This document shows, in pieces, positions 17,810 through 24,822 of a stretch of 64,000 nt of DNA. The stretch is taken from contig NZ_JBBHER010000011.1 in assembly GCF_037646705.1 (NCBI RefSeq), positions 1 to 64,000 of the forward strand, read 5' to 3'. Under the pieces are notes generated by a model. The model ran no database searches, was not told where the DNA came from, and was given only the letters and a program-made list of their open reading frames with translations. The position numbers and the translations under genes were made by a program. How positions within the stretch are numbered: the stretch's first letter is position 1; the number at the start of each line of letters is the position of its first letter. The stretch comes from Pikeienuella litoralis. GTDB taxonomy: Bacteria > Pseudomonadota > Alphaproteobacteria > Rhodobacterales > Rhodobacteraceae.

Positions 17810-18412
17810 ATGACAAGCGCTGAGGACCGGGTGAGGGAGCTGGAGGCCGAGATCGCCGCCTGCCGGGCCTGCGCCGCGGAATTCGCGCAAACGCGAACCG
17901 CGCACGAGCCGCGGCCGGTGGCGCGCCTCTCGGCGACGGCGCGCATCCTGATCGCGAGCCAGGCGCCCGGGCTGAAAGTGCATCAGAGCGGGCTTCCGTT
18001 CGACGATCGCTCCGGAGACCGGCTCCGCGAGTGGATGGGCGTGGACCGGGAGACGTTCTACGACCGCGCGCGCATCGCCATCGCGCCGATGGCGTTCTGT
18101 TTCCCCGGCTATGACGCGAAAGGCTCCGATCTGCCGCCGCCGAAGCGTTGCGCGGAGATCTGGCGCGCCCGGACGCTGGCGGCGTTGCCCGATATCGGGC
18201 TGACATTGCTGGTCGGCGGCTACGCGCAGAGATGGACGCTGAAGGACCGCCGGCCGCTTTCCGCCGTCGTCGCGGATTGGCGGAGCTTCGGCCCCGGGAC
18301 CCTCCCGCTGCCGCATCCGAGCTGGCGCAACACGCACTGGCTGAAAAAGAATCCATGGTTCGAGGCGGAGACGCTCCCGGTTCTTCGCGCCCGTGTGGCG
18401 GCGTTGTTGTGA
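17810..18412 (+). CDS. Uracil-DNA glycosylase family protein with Fe-S type cysteines
   Basis: A 200-residue member of the uracil-DNA glycosylase superfamily. Motif 1 is ASQAPGLKVHQSGLPFDD (residues 49-66), matching the 'GEAPG...G.PF' loop, and the C-terminal motif is LPHPSWRN. Four cysteines (Cys18-x2-Cys21, Cys97, Cys114) have the spacing of the 4Fe-4S cluster ligands in family 4/5 enzymes. It would remove uracil or related damaged bases from DNA. The ATG at 17810 is preferred over an in-frame TTG at 17774. It overlaps the next gene's GTG by four bases, so it is translationally coupled to a lipoprotein with which no functional link is obvious. Confidence 0.8.
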   Translation: MTSAEDRVRELEAEIAACRACAAEFAQTRTAHEPRPVARLSATARILIASQAPGLKVHQSGLPFDDRSGDRLREWMGVDRETFYDRARIAIAPMAFCFPGYDAKGSDLPPPKRCAEIWRARTLAALPDIGLTLLVGGYAQRWTLKDRRPLSAVVADWRSFGPGTLPLPHPSWRNTHWLKKNPWFEAETLPVLRARVAALL

Positions 18413-19320
18413 AGGCGGTCTCGGCCGCGCTCCTCCTCATCCTGCTCGGGGCTTGCGCGGGCGGGCCGTCGGCGCCGCAGCGCCCGCTCGCCCCGGCGCA
18501 TGTCGAGGCCGGGGCGATCGTCGGCGGCGCGCGGCTGGCGCTCTCGTCATGGGCGCCGGAAGGGCGGCCCCGCGCGGTGATTCTGGCGCTGCATGGATTC
18601 GCCGATTATGGGCCCAGCACCTTCGCCGGAGCGGCCTCGTTCTGGGCGCGGCGCGGGTTTTTGACCTACGCCTACGACCAGCGGGGATTCGGCCGGAATG
18701 AGAGCCGCGGCCAATGGCCGGGCGCGGCGCGGCTCGTCGTCGACTTCAGGGAGGTCGCGGCGCTGATTCGCGCGCGCCACCCCGGGCTCCCTCTGTTCGT
18801 GATCGGGCATTCGATGGGCGGCGCCGTCGCCCTCGCCGGATTCGGGGAGGGCGTCGCGGCGGATGGATTGGTTCTCGCCGCGCCCGCCGTCTGGGGCGGC
18901 GACCGGCTCCCGGCGCGCTACCGCGCCGCCGCCTGGACCGCCGCGCTGCTCTTTCCGGACCATCGCTGGACCGGGGACGGCGTGATCACGATCCAGGCGA
19001 GCGACAACATTCCCCTTCTGATCAAGCTGGGGAGAGATCCGCTCTATCTTTCCGCGCCGTCGAGCCGGGAGCTGCTGGGGTTGGTCCGGCTGATGGACGC
19101 CGCGGTCGCCGCGGCGCCGCGGGTTTGCGCGCCGGTGTTGACGCTCTATGGCGAAAAGGACCAGGTGGCGCCGAAAGAAGCGGTGCTGGCGGCGCATGAC
19201 GCCCTCTCCGGGCCAAAGACGCTCCGTCTTTACGAAGAAGGCTGGCATCTTCTTTTCCGCGATCTTGACGCGCGGCGGGTCTGGCGCGATGTCGCCGCAT
19301 GGATGGAGGCGAGATCATGA
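18409..19320 (+). CDS. Alpha/beta hydrolase lipoprotein (monoacylglycerol lipase-like)
   Basis: A 303-residue hydrolase with a lipoprotein signal: MKAVSAALLLILLGAC has a lipobox with the lipidated cysteine at residue 16. The start is the GTG at 18409, which overlaps the stop of the preceding gene and begins exactly at the signal, so the longer upstream frame is rejected. The fold motifs are LHGFADYG (oxyanion hole), the nucleophile elbow GHSMGG with Ser135, EKDQVAP (Asp) and GWHLLFRD (His). The arrangement matches serine aminopeptidase S33 / monoglyceride lipase proteins. It is probably membrane-anchored facing the periplasm and acts on lipids or esters; the substrate is unknown. Confidence 0.85.
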   Translation: MKAVSAALLLILLGACAGGPSAPQRPLAPAHVEAGAIVGGARLALSSWAPEGRPRAVILALHGFADYGPSTFAGAASFWARRGFLTYAYDQRGFGRNESRGQWPGAARLVVDFREVAALIRARHPGLPLFVIGHSMGGAVALAGFGEGVAADGLVLAAPAVWGGDRLPARYRAAAWTAALLFPDHRWTGDGVITIQASDNIPLLIKLGRDPLYLSAPSSRELLGLVRLMDAAVAAAPRVCAPVLTLYGEKDQVAPKEAVLAAHDALSGPKTLRLYEEGWHLLFRDLDARRVWRDVAAWMEARS

Positions 19321-20087
19321 TCGAGACGCCGCTGGACCGCGCATGGGCCGCGGCCGAGGCGCCGGGCGCCGGCGACGCGGAGATGGCGCATTATTACGAG
19401 GTTTTCGCGGCGGCGGAGTTCTTCCTCGCGATCGACGCCGAATCATTCGAGGACGCCGCGCCGCAGCCGATTCTTTTTTCGGTGGACGGCGCCGAGACCG
19501 CGCTGATCTTCGACACCGAATCCCGCATGGCCGATTTTCTCGAATCGGGAGCGGCGCATCTGGCGCTGTCGGGCCGGGCGGTTCTCGGCATGTTTGCGGG
19601 GCGGGGCGTGCAGCTCGGGGTCAATCTCGGCGAGGCGCCTTCGGCGACGATCCTGCCGGCTGAGGCCGTGGACTGGGCCGCCGCCGCGACCCTCCAGCCG
19701 GTTGAGGCGGAGGCGAGCCGCCGTCTCGCGTTGACGCCGCCGCAGGGGCTCGAACCGGCGCTTTTCGCGCGAATCGACGCAAAACTCGCCGGATTGGCCG
19801 GAAATGTGGTCGAGGCCTGGCTCTGCGGCGCGGGCGAGGGCGGGCTGGTCCTCTGCCTTGCGCTTCGCGCCGAGGCGGCGGAGGCGGCGGTCGTCGCCGC
19901 ACTTGCGGAGACGGCGCGCTTCGCCGGCGGCGACCGCGCGGCGTTCGACATCGCCGTTCTGAAGGCGGATGATCCTGCGCTTTCGGCGGCGCGGAAGATC
20001 GGCCTCGGGTTCGAACTTGCGCCGCCCGCCGCTCCACCGCGCGCGGCGCCGGGCATGGACCCGGCGCATCCGCCAAAATTAAGATGA
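19317..20087 (+). CDS. SseB family protein
   Basis: A 256-residue protein resembling the SseB family. The N-terminal half (LDRAWAAAEAPGAGDAEMAH, then EFFLAIDAESFED, PILFSVDGAETALIFDTESR and VLGMFAGRGVQLGVNLG) matches the SseB N-terminal domain. The C-terminal half (KLAGLAGNVVEAWLCGAG, VLCLALRA) matches the second SseB domain. The biochemical role of the family is not settled; the name derives from a rhodanese-enhancing serine-sensitivity protein. The ATG overlaps the hydrolase stop. The last 20 residues are a Pro/Ala tail. It ends a three-gene coupled operon. Confidence 0.75.
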   Translation: MIETPLDRAWAAAEAPGAGDAEMAHYYEVFAAAEFFLAIDAESFEDAAPQPILFSVDGAETALIFDTESRMADFLESGAAHLALSGRAVLGMFAGRGVQLGVNLGEAPSATILPAEAVDWAAAATLQPVEAEASRRLALTPPQGLEPALFARIDAKLAGLAGNVVEAWLCGAGEGGLVLCLALRAEAAEAAVVAALAETARFAGGDRAAFDIAVLKADDPALSAARKIGLGFELAPPAAPPRAAPGMDPAHPPKLR

Positions 20088-20090
20088 TCC

Positions 20091-20119
20091 TTGAAATCTC
20101 GCGCCGAGATAGTTAATAT
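20091..20119 (+). promoter_or_regulatory. Sigma-70-type promoter of the cold-shock gene
   Basis: A -35 hexamer TTGAAA (20091-20096) and a -10 hexamer TAATAT (20114-20119) are separated by exactly 17 bases. Transcription would start near 20126, giving a 5' leader of about 128 bases before the csp ATG, as is usual for cold-shock mRNAs whose leaders respond to temperature. Confidence 0.65.
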
Positions 20120-20253
20120 CCTTGCCTGACGATGGCTGGACTTCTAACTGCATACTCTGCCGGAAACGGCGGGTCTCGGGTTGGGTTTCCGAAAGTCGGT
20201 ATGCGCTTGAGCACTGCAATCCTTGCGGAGCGGCGCGGAATGAGGACTGCCCA

Positions 20254-20463
20254 ATGACCGTAGGCACCGTAAAATTTTATAATGACCAGAAGGGTTATGG
20301 ATTCATCCAGCCCGAAGACGGCTCCAAGGACGTGTTTGTGCATGCGACCGCGCTTGAGCGCGCCGGCATCAGCGGCCTGAACGAGGGCCAGAAGGTCGAG
20401 TACGAGACCGAGATCGACAAGCGCAGCGGCAAGACCGCCGTGAGCTCGATTTCCGCTCTCTGA
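20254..20463 (+). CDS. cspA: Cold-shock domain protein
   Basis: A 69-residue single cold-shock domain protein. The two RNA-binding motifs are KGYGFIQP (RNP1) and VFVHATAL (RNP2), and the chain begins MTVGTVKFYNDQ. It binds single-stranded RNA and DNA as a chaperone. A frame remains open 44 codons upstream, but only this start gives the compact domain. A clear promoter 135 bases upstream, a long leader and a strong terminator downstream show a monocistronic unit. Whether it is cold-induced or constitutive cannot be read directly, though the long leader favours post-transcriptional control. Confidence 0.95.
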   Translation: MTVGTVKFYNDQKGYGFIQPEDGSKDVFVHATALERAGISGLNEGQKVEYETEIDKRSGKTAVSSISAL

Positions 20464-20490
20464 TCAGGCCTTCGCCTGTTTGAGATTTGG

Positions 20491-20520
20491 CGCCGCCCCG
20501 GCCAACCGGGGCGGCGTTTT
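20491..20520 (+). terminator. Rho-independent terminator after the cold-shock gene
   Basis: A perfect 11-base-pair GC stem (20491-20501 with 20506-20516) and a CCAA tetraloop are followed by TTTTCTTTT. It lies 27 bases after the csp stop. Confidence 0.9.
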
Positions 20521-20524
20521 CTTT

Positions 20525-20930
20525 TGGCGGCCCCGCGCGGAGCGCGCGATGCGCTGGAATGACCGGCGCCAAGCGGCGGCGCAGGAAATCGTCGATCCGG
20601 CGGTTGGCGCGCATGGCGCGCTCCAAATCAGGATCGATCCGGCATGGAGATGGATCGTGCGGCGCGAGCACCGCCCAGATTGAAAAACGGATACGCCCCG
20701 CGACGAGGGCCCGGACCCTCCTGTCTTCCCGATTCAGGTTGAACTTGGTCCTTCGACTGATCGAACGACTGCGCCCTGTGAGCCCGCGCCCCGCGCTTGC
20801 ATGAAAGCGACGGCTGGCGAGGCGATTTAAAAGCCTCATCTGGCGCGAGGCCGGATAGGTCGCTGATGCGCCTACAAGGATTACGTCTCCGGCCGGCCGG
20901 GCTTCCATCCTCCGAGCGCCTTCACGCCGC
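20525..20930. other. Intergenic region, no gene recognised
   Basis: About 400 bases between the csp terminator and the tetR stop. The minus-strand frame contains a short segment (IDPDLERAMRANRRIDDFLR) that looks protein-like, but it is not continuous with any recognisable domain. I see no RNA gene or mobile element. Confidence 0.5.
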
Positions 20931-21437
20931 CTACTCGTTCCAATGCGCCTCGATCATCTCCCCGGTCAACGACAGAAGCGCGCCGGCGCGGTCCGGGGCG
21001 CCCCCGTCGAGGGTGAGGAGGCCGAGATAGACCGCGTAGAAAATCTCGGCGTAATCGGCCGCGGCGGGGCTCGCGGGGGCGGCATGCAGGTCGCGGAGCT
21101 GACGGATGCGCGCGGCGTCCACGGCGGCGACGATCTCCGCCGCTTGCGCGCCTGTCAGGCGCCGCACCGCCGTTTCGAGCGCCGGGTCGAGCGCGTCGAA
21201 GGGCGTCTCGCCGCCGGGGCTCAGAGAGCTGCGCTCCCGCCACGCCGAGAGGACGCCGGCGATGAAGTCCTCCTGGCCGCGGAAATGGTGGTAGAAGGAG
21301 CCGCGCGTGCGGCCCGCCCGCGCGGTCAGCGCGTCGAGCGTGATGGCGCCCGGCCCGCCTTCGCTCAGCGCCGTCAGGCCGAGCTCGAGCCAGTGCGCGC
21401 GGCTCATCGGGCGGTTTTGAGGCGGGCGTTTATGCAT
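20931..21437 (-). CDS. TetR/AcrR family transcriptional regulator
   Basis: A 168-residue TetR-type repressor. The helix-turn-helix lies at about residues 20-60: AITLDALTARAGRTRGSFYHHFRGQEDF is the typical recognition region with the Y-x-H-F ending. The C-terminal ligand domain is divergent, with YLGLLTLDGG near 135. The start at 21437 is chosen because GGAGGA stands just before this ATG; two other in-frame ATGs lie upstream. A perfect 14-base palindrome lies 22 bases upstream of the start, so the gene is probably autoregulated. The ATP synthase operon upstream on the other strand is an unlikely target; the ligand and other targets are unknown. Confidence 0.9.
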   Translation of the reverse strand: MHKRPPQNRPMSRAHWLELGLTALSEGGPGAITLDALTARAGRTRGSFYHHFRGQEDFIAGVLSAWRERSSLSPGGETPFDALDPALETAVRRLTGAQAAEIVAAVDAARIRQLRDLHAAPASPAAADYAEIFYAVYLGLLTLDGGAPDRAGALLSLTGEMIEAHWNE

Positions 21438-21458
21438 CGCCGTTCCTCCATTCATGCA

Positions 21459-21472
21459 ATACCGTACGGTAT
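21459..21472. promoter_or_regulatory. 14-base perfect palindrome, probable TetR operator
   Basis: ATACCGTACGGTAT is a perfect palindrome placed 22 bases upstream of the tetR start codon. Length, symmetry and location are typical of operators bound by TetR-family dimers. Confidence 0.6.
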
Positions 21473-21692
21473 GGCGCGACCTATGCGCAAGCGGCCGAAG
21501 GCGCGGCGAATCCACATGCGCCGACAGGCGGCGCCTGCGCTGTCGCGTCGCATATTCGGAATATCGTTTATTACCAGCGCCTTGTGAATTTTTGCCGCCT
21601 GATTTTCGCCCATTGACCTTCTCGGCTCCCGGCGCCTATTGTCCGCCCGACTTGAAACGGCGCATTCGGCGCGGTGAGGGGAGGCGGCGCGC

Positions 21693-22043
21693 ATGCATTC
21701 GCGACCACCCGACGACCCGCTCGGGGCGCTCGCCGCGAAGATCGATGCGGCGAAGGAGGCGCGGCGGCCGAAGGCGGCGCGGAAGTCAGGGTCGTTCTCC
21801 GCCGCCGGCTATGGCTGGCGGATGACGATCGACATGGTCGCCGGCGTTCTCGTCGGCGCGGCGATGGGATGGGGGCTCGACAGCCTGCTGGGGACCATGC
21901 CCCTGTTTCTCATCGTCATGGTGCTTTTCGGCTTCGCCGCCGGCGTCCGCGTGATGCTGAGATCGGCGGCGGAGTATCAAAGGGAACACGCGGACCCCGA
22001 CCGGGACGCGGTGTCGGACGCCCCGGAGCGGGACACGAAGTGA
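21693..22043 (+). CDS. atpI: ATP synthase protein I
   Basis: A 116-residue AtpI. The charged N-terminus is followed by two membrane helices (about 44-66 containing MTIDMVAGVLVGAAMGWGLD, and about 68-90 with MPLFLIVMVLFGFAAGVRVM). It assists assembly of the c-ring and possibly Mg2+ uptake in other bacteria; it is not part of the finished enzyme. It is the first gene of the F0 operon, with atpB starting ten bases after its stop. The acidic C-terminal tail is normal. The promoter must lie in the 250 bases shared with the divergent tetR. Confidence 0.88.
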   Translation: MHSRPPDDPLGALAAKIDAAKEARRPKAARKSGSFSAAGYGWRMTIDMVAGVLVGAAMGWGLDSLLGTMPLFLIVMVLFGFAAGVRVMLRSAAEYQREHADPDRDAVSDAPERDTK

Positions 22044-22053
22044 GAGGGTGAAC

Positions 22054-22815
22054 ATGGCGAGCGGAAATGGCGGCGAGATTGTCATCGATCCGATGCACCA
22101 GTTTGAGATCGTTCCGCTTTTCGGCGGCGAACTCGGTCTGTTCACGATCACGAATTCGACTCTCTGGATGGCGGTGACGGTCGTCGCGATCAGCGCGCTG
22201 CTGATCCTCGGGACGCGCGGGCGCAATCTGGTGCCGACGCGGGCGCGCTCCGTGGTCGAGGTTCTCTACGGGTTCATCCGCGAGATGTGCGTGGATATCC
22301 TCGGGCCGGACGGAGCGAAGTTCTTTCCCTACATCTTCACGCTCTTCATGTTCCTGCTGTTTTCGAACGTCCTCGGCCTGATCCCGTATTCGTTCACCAC
22401 GACCAGCCACGCGGCGGTGACGGCGGCGCTCGCGCTGGGCGTGTTCTTCCTCGTGATCATCCTCGGCGTCATTCGGCTCGGGCCGAAATTCTTCGCCATG
22501 TTCTGGGTCACCAGCGCGCCGCTGGTCCTGCGCCCGGTGCTTGCGGTGATCGAGGTCATCTCCTTCTTCACCCGGCCGGTCAGCCACTCCATTCGTCTCG
22601 CCGGCAACATGATGGCGGGGCATGCGGTGTTGAAGGTGTTCGCCGGCCTCACGGCGATGCTTGTCGCCGCCGGTCTCGGCCCGCTCATCGTGCTGCCGAT
22701 CGGCGCGATGGTCGGCATCATGGCGCTGGAGCTGCTGGTCGCCGTGATCCAGGCCTATATCTTCACGATCCTTGTCTGCATTTACCTCACCGACGCGCTG
22801 AATCCGCAACATTGA
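22054..22815 (+). CDS. atpB: F0F1 ATP synthase subunit a
   Basis: A 253-residue membrane subunit forming the proton half-channels beside the c-ring. It has about six helices; SIRLAGNMMAGHAVLKVF near residue 185 contains the essential arginine and the conserved Asn, and AYIFTILVCIYLTDAL ends the protein. The short N-terminal DPMHQFEIVPL is characteristic of the family. The ATG at 22054 is used with GAGAGGG upstream; a GTG two codons earlier is possible. As in Rhodobacter relatives, the F0 genes stand apart from the F1 genes, which are not in the window. Confidence 0.96.
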   Translation: MASGNGGEIVIDPMHQFEIVPLFGGELGLFTITNSTLWMAVTVVAISALLILGTRGRNLVPTRARSVVEVLYGFIREMCVDILGPDGAKFFPYIFTLFMFLLFSNVLGLIPYSFTTTSHAAVTAALALGVFFLVIILGVIRLGPKFFAMFWVTSAPLVLRPVLAVIEVISFFTRPVSHSIRLAGNMMAGHAVLKVFAGLTAMLVAAGLGPLIVLPIGAMVGIMALELLVAVIQAYIFTILVCIYLTDALNPQH

Positions 22816-22854
22816 TTGGCGCATCTCGCCTTCCATCAATCAGGAGACATCAAG

Positions 22855-23094
22855 ATGGACGCTGAAGCTGCAACCCTTCTCGGAAAATACATCGGCGCCG
22901 GTCTGGCGTGCACCGCCATGGGCGGCGCCGGCGTCGGCATCGGCCATGTCGTCGGCAACTACCTGGCCGGCGCGCTCAGGAACCCGGCCGCGGCCGGCGG
23001 CCAGACCGCCGTCATGTTCCTCGGCATCGCTTTCGCTGAGGCGCTCGGCATTTTCGGCTTCCTGATCGCGCTTCTGCTGATGTTCGCCATCTGA
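22855..23094 (+). CDS. atpE: F0F1 ATP synthase subunit c
   Basis: A 79-residue proteolipid forming the rotor ring. Two glycine-rich helices flank the polar loop LRNPAAAG. The proton-binding carboxylate is the Glu in LGIAFAEALGIFGF (residue 62). No Na+-binding signature is present, so it is a proton enzyme. The ATG at 22855 follows AGGAG; thirteen further in-frame codons upstream are not expected. The gap to atpF' is about 70 bases. Confidence 0.96.
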   Translation: MDAEAATLLGKYIGAGLACTAMGGAGVGIGHVVGNYLAGALRNPAAAGGQTAVMFLGIAFAEALGIFGFLIALLLMFAI

Positions 23095-23164
23095 CGACGC
23101 CGCCGAGCGAGCCAATAGCCCGCCGCGCGCACGCCGCGCGCGGCGCAACGATCTGGAGGGCTGG

Positions 23165-23743
23165 ATGAGTCTTTCGCTGAAATCGGCCGTGGCGGCCGCA
23201 GGCGGCGCGTTCCTCGCGTCCCCCGCATTTGCGACGGATGGGCCGGGGATGCCCCAGCTCAATATCGACAGCTACGCCAGCCAGATCTTCTGGCTGGTGG
23301 TGTCGCTCGTCGTTCTTTTCCTGATCCTCAAGAATGTCGCTCTGCCGCGGATTTCGGCCGGGCTTGAGGAGAGGTCGGACGCGATCGAGGACGATCTCGA
23401 CCGCGCGGCGGACTTCCGCAAGAAGGCGGAGGAGGCCGAGGCCGCGTATGAAAAGGCTTTGGCCGACGCCCGCGCCAAGGCGCAGGAGATCGCTCAGGCC
23501 GCTCGCGATGAAATTCAGGGCGAAACGAACGCGGCGGCGGCCAAGGCCGATGCGGAGATAGCGGCGCGCGCGGCCGAGGGCGAAAAACGGATCGCCGAGA
23601 TTCGCGAGAGCGCGCTCGAGGCGGTCGAAGCGGTCGCGGCCGAAACCGCCGAGGCGGTGGTCGAAGCCGTCATGCCCGGGATCGCGGATCCGAAAGCGAC
23701 GCGCGCGGCCGTGGCGGGGATCGTGAAGGAGATGGAGCGATGA
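23165..23743 (+). CDS. atpF': F0F1 ATP synthase subunit b'
   Basis: A 192-residue b-type stator subunit. After a hydrophobic leader-like N-terminus ending near FATDGPGMPQ comes the membrane helix at about 38-58 (QIFWLVVSLVVLFLILKNVA), then a long Ala/Glu/Lys coiled coil. The extended N-terminus is the b' form found in photosynthetic and alphaproteobacteria, which build a b-b' heterodimer. It overlaps atpF by four bases (ATGA), in line with 1:1 synthesis. Confidence 0.93.
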   Translation: MSLSLKSAVAAAGGAFLASPAFATDGPGMPQLNIDSYASQIFWLVVSLVVLFLILKNVALPRISAGLEERSDAIEDDLDRAADFRKKAEEAEAAYEKALADARAKAQEIAQAARDEIQGETNAAAAKADAEIAARAAEGEKRIAEIRESALEAVEAVAAETAEAVVEAVMPGIADPKATRAAVAGIVKEMER

Positions 23744-24231
23744 GCTTTTTCGGAGACGCGAACCTCGTCGTCGCGCTGGCGACGGTTCTGTTCATCGCCG
23801 TGCTGGTCTACTTCAAGGCTCCGCAAAAGATCGCCGCGCTGCTCGATTCGCGCGCCGAGCGGATCCGGACGGAGCTCGAGGACGCGCGGCGCTTGCGTGA
23901 AGAGGCGCAGACCATCCTCGCGTCCTATGAGCGCAAGCACAAGGAAGTGGAGGAGATGGCGAAGGAGATCGTCGATCGCGCCCGCGCCGAGGCGACCCGC
24001 GCCGCGGAGCAAGGCAAGATCGATCTCGAAGCCTCGATCGTCCGCCGCCTGAAATCGGCGGAGGAGCAGATCGCTTCGGCCGAAGCGTCGGCGATGAAAG
24101 AGGTTCGCGACCGGGCCGTGGTCGTCGCCGTCGCGGCGGCGCGCGATGTGATCGCCAGGAACATGACGGAGAAGGCGAGCGCGGACCTGATCGACAAATC
24201 GATCGCGAATGTGGGCGCCAAGCTGCATTGA
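23740..24231 (+). CDS. atpF: F0F1 ATP synthase subunit b
   Basis: A 163-residue b subunit. The single N-terminal helix (about 8-27, NLVVALATVLFIAVLVYFKA) is followed by the highly charged amphipathic stalk that contacts subunit delta. The start overlaps the b' stop. It is the last gene of the F0 operon and is followed 30 bases later by a strong terminator. The C-terminal helix ending in GAKLH is normal for the Rhodobacter group. Confidence 0.93.
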   Translation: MSFFGDANLVVALATVLFIAVLVYFKAPQKIAALLDSRAERIRTELEDARRLREEAQTILASYERKHKEVEEMAKEIVDRARAEATRAAEQGKIDLEASIVRRLKSAEEQIASAEASAMKEVRDRAVVVAVAAARDVIARNMTEKASADLIDKSIANVGAKLH

Positions 24232-24260
24232 TTTTCGCCTGAAAGAATCGGACGTCGAAA

Positions 24261-24290
24261 AGGCCCCGCTCCCCTGGAGCGGGGCTTTTT
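24261..24290 (+). terminator. Rho-independent terminator of the F0 operon
   Basis: A 10-base-pair stem (24263-24272 with 24276-24285), a CCT loop and a T run (CTTTTT) begin about 30 bases after the atpF stop. Confidence 0.9.
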
Positions 24291-24822
24291 CGTCCGGCGT
24301 CGGAGCGCGGCGGAGATAACCTTTGCGCGAATTTCAGCCGGAGAGCCCGGCGGTCTCGGCGGTCGGAGCCGCGTTGAATGGTTCCTCGTCGAAATACGGG
24401 TTCGCCGCGATGCGGCGGAGCCAGATCCCGCCCTTGAACGATGTGGTTGAGCACACGCCCGACGGCGGGCGCTCAACGGTGCGCGCCGTTCGCCATCGAT
24501 GGAGGCGCCGCGCTTCGGTCGCCAAAGCAGGATCCCGGCCACGGGCCGCATCGCGATGAGACGACCGATGGCGCCCCGCGCCGTCAGGGTGGCGATGAGC
24601 GGGGCCGCGGGGGGCGAGCCTGCGCGTCGGGAGCGCATCTGGCGGCGGTCGCCATTCCTCTTTCCCGTCGCGCGAGCGGGCGAGGGTGATGAGGGAGGGA
24701 TCGTCAAGGAAAGGGTCGGGCGACGCGCCCATTTTCCGGCGCCGATTCTCTTTTGCGCCAACGCGCCCATCGAGGATGCGACGGGCGGCGGGCGAAGGCG
24801 CGCCCTCCGCCCGCCGCAGTTC
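24291..24822. other. Intergenic region, no gene recognised
   Basis: About 530 bases between the F0 operon terminator and the purH stop. A minus-strand frame ends in a protein-like stretch (IAANPYFDEEPFNAAP, near 24345-24405), yet the part upstream of it is Arg/Pro/His-rich noise, so I do not call a gene. No hairpin or repeat of note. Confidence 0.5.

Noticed and set aside
20590..20660. IDPDLERAMRANRRIDDFLR segment resembling a flagellar ATPase C-terminus
   Set aside because: The similarity is short and the flanking frame shows no further family match.
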